In this document: piece by piece, positions 35,411 to 42,347 of the stretch | How the letters are laid out: every line of letters begins with the position of its first letter | Position numbering within the stretch: the first letter of the stretch is position 1 | Assembly (NCBI RefSeq): GCF_033763495.1 | Contig: NZ_JANRKL010000019.1 | Coordinates: forward strand, 18,941 to 82,940 | From: Haliscomenobacter sp033763495 | Lineage (GTDB): Bacteria; Bacteroidota; Bacteroidia; Chitinophagales; Saprospiraceae | Length of the DNA: 64,000 bases | Reading direction: 5' to 3' | Notes under the pieces: generated by a model | Databases searched by the model: none | Seen by the model: only the letters and a program-made list of their open reading frames with translations | What the model was told of the DNA's origin: nothing | Program-made: the position numbers and the translations under genes

Positions 35411-37786
35411 ATGAAAAAACATCTTTTAGTACTCTGTGCACTAAGCTTCTATTGCTTTGCCTTGGCATTTGGTCAGCCTAATTTACCAAAAGACCACCTT
35501 GACGCATTCTACAAACAACAGACCAAAAAATTGGTTCTCCCTTACGATAGAGTGGTGTTGCGGTACACAGCATCCGACATCGGAAGAAATGGCGAGTTGA
35601 TACCATTAGGCAATTGGTTTAGCCCAAGTAACAGAATCTACTCAGCTGCCCAGGTGAGGGAGAAATTTAAACTACCCCCAGGGAATACTGCATTATTCTA
35701 CGAAAGAATTGTTATTCCCAAGGGAACGACTATTTTCGTAGGCCAAGTGGCTGACGGTGACTGGCAGTACAACAAAGCAGGTAAACTTTCCTTTAAACCG
35801 AATGGTGGAACCACAGGCGCAATCCAATTTTACGTCTCGAATGAAGATATCCACCACTTGAGACGGAGTTATCAAATCTTCCAGAACAAACCATCGGCGT
35901 CAGAAATTCCACCTGTTTTCCGCCTTGAATCAAGCAAGAACCAAGATCACATCAGGGCAATCGAAAAAACCTACGGCAGATTTCCTGGCGGCATTTTGAT
36001 CAAGTCTACTGCAAAATTGCGGCAACCCGTACAGTACGTGCAGTATGTTCCAGAAACAGGTTGCTTCCTGCTCAATGGTCAATACAAGTACGATTCAGGG
36101 TTATCCGAGGATGAATTGGCTCATCTCGCTGGGTTAACCCTTCTGAGCAAAGATAAGCGGTTGGCTGCGGTGTCACAAGATGAATTCGTTGGGGTATCCC
36201 AAAACTCAACCCTGGCAGCTGCACTCGCCGATGCGGACCGAACTCTTGGTGCCGTCTGCTATGGATATTCACTAAGGGGCAATGCTTTACCGCCTGAATT
36301 GACAGCACCTGGTTATCAAAACCCTATGTTGCTTGAATTGAAAGAAATTCGGCAATGGTGGTCTAATTGGAAAGCAGTAAAACGAATGGCCAACCGGAGC
36401 TTTCTGGGCATTGAGGCTCGACTGTTTTTGGAATTCAACCAGGTTGCTTTTGTGGTAGATCATTCCAACAATACCCTGAAAGCTTCTAACCTTGGAATGA
36501 CCGTCAATTACCAAACGTTCAGTTATGATATCAATGGTCAGAAAGTTTTTTCTCAGGATGCTCCAGCTGATTTTTACCCACACATGGTAGCTGCGATTCA
36601 CAATTTTGAGCGCCAATTCAGTTGGTATGAAGCGCATTTCCCGGAGTTGAGAAAGGCCAGGAAAATTGCAGAAACCTACGCCTTGCTCAAGCATTTGAGT
36701 GACCATAAAATTGCCGTTGTTGGCTTCGAGCCATTGTTTCAGGAGTACCTTGCGCCTCTGGAAATTCCAATTTTTCACAACGATTATAACGATATGAATG
36801 CAGAGAGTGATTTAGCCAAGGGACATGCTGTAGCTTTGAACAACCTGAGTTGGCTACCCAGTTGGCTGCTCAGTAAGGAGGAAAGAATTCAATTGTTGAA
36901 CTTGAAATTAGACTTGGCTATTCAGTCGCAACAAATTGGCAAAATCACCAAATACCGCAAAGTCTTAAAAAATGCCTTGGATGATTTTGATACCGATAAT
37001 TTTACCCAAAAAGATAGATTGAACGAGATTCGGGAAAATCTCTTTTATTATTCAGCAATGGGGATCAATGCGAAGATTCAGTTCGCAAATCGGTACCAGG
37101 AGGAATGGGCAGAGTTGAGCAGACAAACCTATCAGGAATGTATCAACTATTACCTGGCCGCCACTGCGATGGAGCCAGACAATTATGTCAATTATGCCCA
37201 ACTTAACGAGCTTTACACCAAGTTGGATCGACATGCTAAAGCAAAAAAGTACCGCGATAAAATGGTCGAATTGGCTATTGCGGCAGCTAAGCAGAGATCT
37301 GCTAGCGCCAATTTGCTGGTAGGAGACCTGTACCATGATCAGGGCATCAACGGAAAGCCTAATCCGCAAATGGCGTTTGAATACTATCTCACTGCCGCCA
37401 ATCTAGGCCACGCTCCTGCATTTACCCGCATTGCTCATGCGTACTTTGAGGGCAAAGGGGTAACTAAAAACCTCGGTAAAGCTCGTCTTTGGTACGAGAA
37501 AGCTGCCAATAAGGGCCTGAGTGAAGGGCATTTTATGCTTGCTTACTTTTTTCAAAATGGTGTAGGGGGACTTAGCCTTGATGCCCAACAAGCCAAGCGG
37601 CATTACACTATCGCGGCAGAAGCAGAAAATGAGCATGCTCAAATAGCATTAGGCAAACTTTTATATGAGGAGGAAGGATTAAGAGATATTAAAAAGTCTT
37701 TCTTCTGGTTCCAACGGGCTGCCCAAAAAGGCAATGAATACGCTATAAAAGTGGTTCGCTTTTTTGAAGAGCAAAAATTGATTTGA
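35411..37786 (+). CDS. Secreted multi-domain protein with TPR/Sel1-like repeats
   Basis: 791 residues from the ATG at 35411 (an ATG at 35402 adds three residues before the signal peptide). After the signal peptide (to AFGQ) comes a ~430-residue region without a recognised fold. From about 450 there are TPR-like helices (ECINYYLAATAMEPDNYVNY), and from about 625 four Sel1-type repeats (e.g. AFEYYLTAANLGHAPAFTRI, ARLWYEKAANKGLSEGHFML, AKRHYTIAAEAENEHAQIAL). Sel1 repeats usually mediate protein interactions in the envelope. The role is unknown; it may act with the neighbouring exported proteins. Lower GC than the 5'-most genes of the window. Confidence 0.72.
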   Translation: MKKHLLVLCALSFYCFALAFGQPNLPKDHLDAFYKQQTKKLVLPYDRVVLRYTASDIGRNGELIPLGNWFSPSNRIYSAAQVREKFKLPPGNTALFYERIVIPKGTTIFVGQVADGDWQYNKAGKLSFKPNGGTTGAIQFYVSNEDIHHLRRSYQIFQNKPSASEIPPVFRLESSKNQDHIRAIEKTYGRFPGGILIKSTAKLRQPVQYVQYVPETGCFLLNGQYKYDSGLSEDELAHLAGLTLLSKDKRLAAVSQDEFVGVSQNSTLAAALADADRTLGAVCYGYSLRGNALPPELTAPGYQNPMLLELKEIRQWWSNWKAVKRMANRSFLGIEARLFLEFNQVAFVVDHSNNTLKASNLGMTVNYQTFSYDINGQKVFSQDAPADFYPHMVAAIHNFERQFSWYEAHFPELRKARKIAETYALLKHLSDHKIAVVGFEPLFQEYLAPLEIPIFHNDYNDMNAESDLAKGHAVALNNLSWLPSWLLSKEERIQLLNLKLDLAIQSQQIGKITKYRKVLKNALDDFDTDNFTQKDRLNEIRENLFYYSAMGINAKIQFANRYQEEWAELSRQTYQECINYYLAATAMEPDNYVNYAQLNELYTKLDRHAKAKKYRDKMVELAIAAAKQRSASANLLVGDLYHDQGINGKPNPQMAFEYYLTAANLGHAPAFTRIAHAYFEGKGVTKNLGKARLWYEKAANKGLSEGHFMLAYFFQNGVGGLSLDAQQAKRHYTIAAEAENEHAQIALGKLLYEEEGLRDIKKSFFWFQRAAQKGNEYAIKVVRFFEEQKLI

Positions 37787-37834
37787 GCGCATGGCAAAAC
37801 CGGGTGACGCAAAAATGGTAGGTGATTCCGGATT

Positions 37835-37862
37835 GTAGAGACGCATGGCCGTGCGTCTCTAC
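37835..37862. repeat. REP-like 28-bp palindrome
   Basis: GTAGAGACGCA (37835-37845) pairs perfectly with 37852-37862 around a six-base loop, 49 bases after the Sel1 protein stop. There is no T tract, so it is a REP-like element or weak terminator. The rest of 37787-38211 has no gene. Confidence 0.75.
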
Positions 37863-38058
37863 GCCATGTTACCCAGAATTTGCCATGTAATCAATTGATT
37901 TAAAGATAGAAAATGTGGAAAAATTGGGACGAAAGGCAATGGAAAACCTCACTGCATATTGCCAATATTTATGGCATTTTTGGATAAACAGATTTATTGC
38001 TTTTAGGTAAGACAAAATGAAGTAGCTAAATTTTTAACTATTTTAAATTAAAGATTTT

Positions 38059-38095
38059 CAACGCAAATAGATTGCGTTGAGTGAAAGTACTTTTG
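38059..38095 (+). promoter_or_regulatory. Candidate promoter with overlapping dyad
   Basis: TACTTTTG (38088-38095) matches TAnnTTTG exactly. Just upstream CAACGCAA (38059-38066) and TTGCGTTG (38072-38079) form a perfect 8-bp inverted repeat with a 5-base spacer, placed where a regulator could contact RNA polymerase. It lies 117 bases before the start of the glycine-rich protein. Confidence 0.45.
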
Positions 38096-38211
38096 CCGGA
38101 AAATAAAACACATGAGAGAAAATCTACTTTTTGCATCAATCCAACATTTGAATGGACTTTCTCCCAAAACCATCTCAAAGAGTTGGACTTTATTCACTAA
38201 TTAAGTTTATT

Positions 38212-39228
38212 ATGATTAAGCGTTTTTTTTGTTGGACATTTCTTTTTATGTCTAGTGTTTATTTATGGTCACAGGGTAACTTAGTTCTACAAGCAGGAGA
38301 AGTTCGACAAATTAATCCTGGAAGTTATTCCTACGATCAAGTAATTCTAGGCCCCGGTTCTGTTGTTTTATTAACTGGAACCACTCGATTGGTTACAAAA
38401 AAGCTCATTACTGGAGATGGTACCCGTATTGAGTACAAAAAGGGAAGCCAGCGCAACAACCCTCAAAAAATGTTCGAAATGCTGGTTACAGATGGATCCC
38501 AGATGAATGGAATCTTGAGCATTATTGGTAATGGAGAAGATGGGCACCATGGTGGGCAAGGTGGACAAGGAGCAAATGGAAGTGATGAATCTTGGAAAGC
38601 TCACGTATTTCCTCCTCGAACTGAACATCGTGATCCTTCTCCCGGATTGCCTGGTGGACAAGGCGGTAATGGCCAAGATGGGGAAGACGCCATGGACATT
38701 ACAGTCAATATACATGACCTTAATCCCAATGCATTTGTTGCCATCTATTCAAATGGTGGTAATGGTGGCGAAGGTGGCAAAGGCGGTAGAGGTGGTAATG
38801 GAGGAAAGGGGAAATACAAGGAAAAAGGAACCCCTGGCGGTATTGGCGGTAGTGGTGGTAATGGTGGTAACGGTGGCAATGGTGGCCACATTATTGCGAG
38901 ACTGGTGCACATAGATAAAGCCACTAAAGCTCAAATTGCAAAACTGCAAGAGTTCCTTCAAAAAAACATTATTGCCCTACCCGGTTTACGCGGCTTAGGC
39001 GGATTAGCTGGGGACGGAGGTGATGGTGGATCTGGTGGTAAGGGGGCCGTTATTGTGAAATCCCCAGTCATTAGAGTCTCAAGAGGCAGTGCAGGGGGAG
39101 GAGATTTAGGCCAACCTGGAAATGATGGTTTTCCCGGTAAAGAAGGTTCACTGAAAAAAGTATTGATCAGTGCTTCGCAATTTGTTCGAGAAAACAGAGA
39201 CTTGGTTGATATTTTCAAGGAAAAATAA
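38212..39228 (+). CDS. Secreted collagen-like glycine-rich protein
   Basis: 338 residues from ATG 38212; an upstream in-frame ATG (38152) would place 20 residues before the signal peptide. A signal peptide (MIKRFFCWTFLFMSSVYLWS) leads to a beta-helix-like stretch (to about 100). Three blocks of Gly-Gly-X / Gly-Asn-Gly repeats follow (GGQGGQGANG; NGGNGGEGGKGGRGGNGG; GGNGGNGGNGG), separated by ordinary sequence. The spacing resembles collagen-like or PE-PGRS-type glycine repeats that form extended or polyglycine-II structures. It ends with a charged helix. The function is unknown, with surface or matrix roles likely. It converges with the next gene. Confidence 0.65.
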   Translation: MIKRFFCWTFLFMSSVYLWSQGNLVLQAGEVRQINPGSYSYDQVILGPGSVVLLTGTTRLVTKKLITGDGTRIEYKKGSQRNNPQKMFEMLVTDGSQMNGILSIIGNGEDGHHGGQGGQGANGSDESWKAHVFPPRTEHRDPSPGLPGGQGGNGQDGEDAMDITVNIHDLNPNAFVAIYSNGGNGGEGGKGGRGGNGGKGKYKEKGTPGGIGGSGGNGGNGGNGGHIIARLVHIDKATKAQIAKLQEFLQKNIIALPGLRGLGGLAGDGGDGGSGGKGAVIVKSPVIRVSRGSAGGGDLGQPGNDGFPGKEGSLKKVLISASQFVRENRDLVDIFKEK

Positions 39229-39263
39229 TCGGCTATATACACTTTGCTGTGTATGATATTTTT

Positions 39264-39308
39264 TAGAGTGGGTCAAAATCTTTGGGAGAAAGGTTTTGGC
39301 CCATTCTA
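39264..39308. terminator. Bidirectional terminator between convergent genes
   Basis: TAGAGTGGGTCAAAATCT (39264-39281) pairs with 39291-39308 over 18 bp with three mismatches, most of them G·U-compatible. It is preceded by ATTTTTTA and followed by AATTTCTATTTTT, giving U tracts for both directions. Confidence 0.75.
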
Positions 39309-39333
39309 ATTTCTATTTTTAGCCGGAATACCC

Positions 39334-40311
39334 CTACCCTTCCCTCCGTTCATTACTCTCAATTAAAATCAAAGAAGGTGCCCCATCATTTTGTTCTTCA
39401 CGTTCAAAATAGCGCTCATGATTACCACCATCTCCATTAATCCACAAGTCCTTTTGCAATTCTTGAAAAAAGGAAGCCAGGTTCCGATCAGACTTTGTAA
39501 AACACAACCCATCCGCCTCTTGCGTAGTGATCCTGGGGAAATTTGAAATCCCTATATTCTTGCGACGAGAAGCCTTGTCTTTTAAAATTTCCAGCATCTC
39601 CCAAATCATTTTTGTCCAATCGTCCTCTGTTTGATTGGGCAAAGCCTCAAAGGCTCGGCCAGCCTTAAATTTCAAGAAATCGACCAGTTCAGTAGCCAGG
39701 TCTGCATTCAAACACAATAGCTCTGCCGGAGTAGCACAGCCCATCGGAAAGGTATCCTCATAGCCAGCAAGCCCAGTTTCAGGGTCGTCATCAATGAGCA
39801 GGTATTGAGCTCCGTCGTGTATCGTTTTAGGCAGAACGTTTCTTTTTTGGCCATTTAATCTGCCCGCTCGCAAGTAGGTAAACTCCGGCCATTCCGCATA
39901 CAGTTTCAATTGATGCTGATCTGAGGCTGAAACGCGTGTATTGACATTTCTTGATTTCTTCGCCTGAAACAACAAGGAATTATACCGCATTACGCCTCGT
40001 GCATCAGTATGAATGTACACAAAAAGTAAATCCCCCAGCTCAGGGTTCTTACTTTCGTCAATGTTGACAATAGGCTTTTGATGACAGAAAATTCCGGTAA
40101 CGGAAAATTTTGTGTCTGGAAATAGGTCTCTTAGAGTTTGAAGTAGCCTCGGAGTAAAGTTTAGAACTAGGCTGGCAATGAAGTCTGGCTCTTCTGGGGA
40201 GGTATTTAATTGCGTACATTTGTCGACTACTAAAGTAACTGAGTCCTGGATACCACGATGAATCAATACGTTAAGCGCCTTTATGACTTTATTTACGTCT
40301 TTTGCAAGCAT
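39334..40311 (-). CDS. Uncharacterised protein with possible PD-(D/E)XK nuclease core
   Basis: A 325-residue protein with no signal peptide. Near residues 92-118 the sequence GDLLFVYIHTD … NSLLFQAKKSR has the order hydrophobic strand-Asp, hydrophobic strand-Gln-x-Lys that is seen in restriction-endonuclease-like folds (E-x9-20-D…QxK). The catalytic acids cannot be confirmed by eye. The C-terminal half contains Lys/Arg-rich helices (KDKASRRKNIG). It is at the left edge of the defence island and diverges from the Abi-like gene. I do not recognise the family; the nuclease idea is an inference from motif shape and context. Confidence 0.4.
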   Translation of the reverse strand: MLAKDVNKVIKALNVLIHRGIQDSVTLVVDKCTQLNTSPEEPDFIASLVLNFTPRLLQTLRDLFPDTKFSVTGIFCHQKPIVNIDESKNPELGDLLFVYIHTDARGVMRYNSLLFQAKKSRNVNTRVSASDQHQLKLYAEWPEFTYLRAGRLNGQKRNVLPKTIHDGAQYLLIDDDPETGLAGYEDTFPMGCATPAELLCLNADLATELVDFLKFKAGRAFEALPNQTEDDWTKMIWEMLEILKDKASRRKNIGISNFPRITTQEADGLCFTKSDRNLASFFQELQKDLWINGDGGNHERYFEREEQNDGAPSLILIESNERREG

Positions 40312-40541
40312 ATTGTAAATTTATGCGTGGATTATGAAAGGCAAATAGGGGTTTGCTGAGCTATTTATTTGGTGTAAAAAGAAGAGCCGCCTCAAAAGAA
40401 ACGACTCTCCAGTTTCACAAGTCTTTTTCCGAAGAAATTGACTTAAAAAATTACTCTCTCACATGGTTTCATTACCTTTCGGTAAGAGGAGGAACCATAG
40501 TTCGCAATTCAAAGATACAAAATTTCAACGCCTGATAATCT

Positions 40542-41417
40542 ATGAGCCAAGATGTAAAAAAATACCTGTCTGATCCCAGACTGGCCAGCTACCTAGAGTA
40601 TACAAAAAACAACCTTGAGGATGCGTTAGAGCTTTACAGGCTGAACCTGCGTTTAGTGGGCGCATTTTTTCCATTGATGTCAATGCTAGAGGTGACACTC
40701 CGCAATGCAATTGGCCATCAAATGAACAATATTTTCCCTGATCAAGGAAAAGGAGATTGGATCGAACAGTTTTTAAAAATTCTTGCAGATATAAAGGAAA
40801 CAGAAACTTATATTTATGATCCCTTTACTCCGGATATTAATAAGGTTAAAAAAGCAATTAAAAAGGATGTGAGGGATCAAGAAAAGATTCTTTTGAAAGA
40901 AGAGTTGCAACAAGACAAAAACTTCAAACATCTGTCACACGAAGAGCAGGATAAAATCATTGAGTCCAAACTTGACAAAGAGAAAAGACCTGATCTTGAA
41001 AAGAAAATTGCTCGAAAAATCAATGACAAAAACATCATCATTTCAAAACTCACTTTTGCTTTTTGGTGTGCAATATTCAACCCTGATGTTTACGGGACTA
41101 TCTTCAAAGGAAAAGTTATTGAAATTTTTAATTTCAACAACTTGGCTGAAAAAAAAGAAAAAAATAGAGAAACAATTTCACTGATTCTGAATAACATTAG
41201 GCATTTTCGCAATCGAGCCGCACACAATGAACCCCTTATATTCTATAAACAAAAATTGGACCTTCAACGAGGTGAGCTCATATTACAAAACATCATTGAA
41301 GTTTTAACATTACTCAGTGAAGATTTGAAAAAATACGCTGAAGACATCCATTTAGTTAAGCGACATCTTCAAACCATTGAAGAATACTGCTCAGAGGTAA
41401 AAAAGCTTACTGTTTGA
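40542..41417 (+). CDS. Abi-like HEPN-domain protein
   Basis: A 291-residue helical protein of the Abi (abortive infection, Abi_2/AbiD/F-like) type: an N-terminal DPRLASYLEYTKNNLEDALELY region, MLEVTLRNAIGHQM, and the C-terminal HEPN ribonuclease motif R-x4-H in HFRNRAAHNEPL. HEPN Abi proteins cleave RNA after phage infection and stop growth. A Lys/Asp-rich insert (about 95-165) separates the two halves. It is 98 bases upstream of the next defence gene on the same strand. There is no obvious antitoxin beside it. Confidence 0.75.
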   Translation: MSQDVKKYLSDPRLASYLEYTKNNLEDALELYRLNLRLVGAFFPLMSMLEVTLRNAIGHQMNNIFPDQGKGDWIEQFLKILADIKETETYIYDPFTPDINKVKKAIKKDVRDQEKILLKEELQQDKNFKHLSHEEQDKIIESKLDKEKRPDLEKKIARKINDKNIIISKLTFAFWCAIFNPDVYGTIFKGKVIEIFNFNNLAEKKEKNRETISLILNNIRHFRNRAAHNEPLIFYKQKLDLQRGELILQNIIEVLTLLSEDLKKYAEDIHLVKRHLQTIEEYCSEVKKLTV

Positions 41418-41515
41418 ACTTATATACTGGGGTATGCTGGGAGAAAACAATCTCATAAACGCAACCTTTCCCCCTTTTTTCCGTAAAAGAACTGTGAACA
41501 AAAACCGATCCAGCC

Positions 41516-42283
41516 ATGAGCACTGTTATCCCCAATTGGAAATTCGATCATTACATCGCCCAATTACACCGCAGCTTGTACAAAAAACATGAGAATTTCA
41601 TCATCAACTCGTTTTTCCAGGACCCAAGATTGATAGAATTACAACCCTTAACCCAGCATTTCGTCAAAAGAACCGACGGGGAAGGAAAATACGCCCTGAT
41701 TGACTTATATTACCCTCAAATTAAGGTTGCCATCGAGATTGATGAATGGCACCACAATGCTGAAAAAGACGCAAAAAGACAGGCCGATATTGAAGGCAAC
41801 ATCAAGGCAAGTTTTGAACGAATCTCCATCGACGCCGACAATACGCTTCAAGGAGACGTGATTTTAGAAAAAATAGAGGCGATCAAGCAAAAATTACTGG
41901 ATAAAATGGCCGCGGCTCAAGCAGCTGGGACCTGGGAGGCATGGAAAGCGCCTAAAAGAAAGAAGTTTGAAGACCTGACCAAAACAATGACCAACACCCT
42001 CTTTCTCAAAATTCGAGGAGTGATCAAGCCGGAAGAATTAGATGGTCGCCAAAGGGGGTATTGGCCCTTAAACAATAAGCGCAGGCTAAAAGTAGACAAA
42101 GTTGTGGTGGTACACGATGGAGTCATTGAACGGGTACTTCATCAAATCAAATGGCACCTTGCTTCAGATGGCAAAAAATGGGGGTATTCAGGTGAAGATC
42201 AGCTTGAATCAGACCTCCTTGGAACCGTGGTAGAAGGTTGGAATTGGCAAAGAACAGTAAGATACTCAGATGATGTATATTAG
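41516..42283 (+). CDS. Vsr/DUF559-like PD-(D/E)XK endonuclease
   Basis: A 255-residue protein. YALIDLYYPQIKVAIEIDEWHH (shown in part: IDLYYPQIKVAIEIDEWHH) places Asp63, Glu74 and Asp76 and a His pair 79-80 in the pattern of Vsr/DUF559-type nucleases, followed by the R-x-A-D-I-E helix. The C-terminal half (about 145-255) includes a 'VIKPEELDGRQRGYW' segment that may bind DNA. Vsr relatives cut damaged or foreign DNA. It precedes the SNF2-type helicase by 64 bases and is probably part of the same transcription unit. Family placement is moderate. Confidence 0.6.
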   Translation: MSTVIPNWKFDHYIAQLHRSLYKKHENFIINSFFQDPRLIELQPLTQHFVKRTDGEGKYALIDLYYPQIKVAIEIDEWHHNAEKDAKRQADIEGNIKASFERISIDADNTLQGDVILEKIEAIKQKLLDKMAAAQAAGTWEAWKAPKRKKFEDLTKTMTNTLFLKIRGVIKPEELDGRQRGYWPLNNKRRLKVDKVVVVHDGVIERVLHQIKWHLASDGKKWGYSGEDQLESDLLGTVVEGWNWQRTVRYSDDVY

Positions 42284-42347
42284 GGCTGGAAACGATTTGA
42301 CGATTCTTCATAAATAAATATCCGCCAAATTAAATAGTTTTGTTTGT

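Noticed and set aside
40353..40535. 60-codon plus-strand frame before the Abi gene
   Set aside because: Short, no homology pattern; the stretch has a small AGAGCCG…CGACTCT hairpin and is more likely a leader/promoter region.
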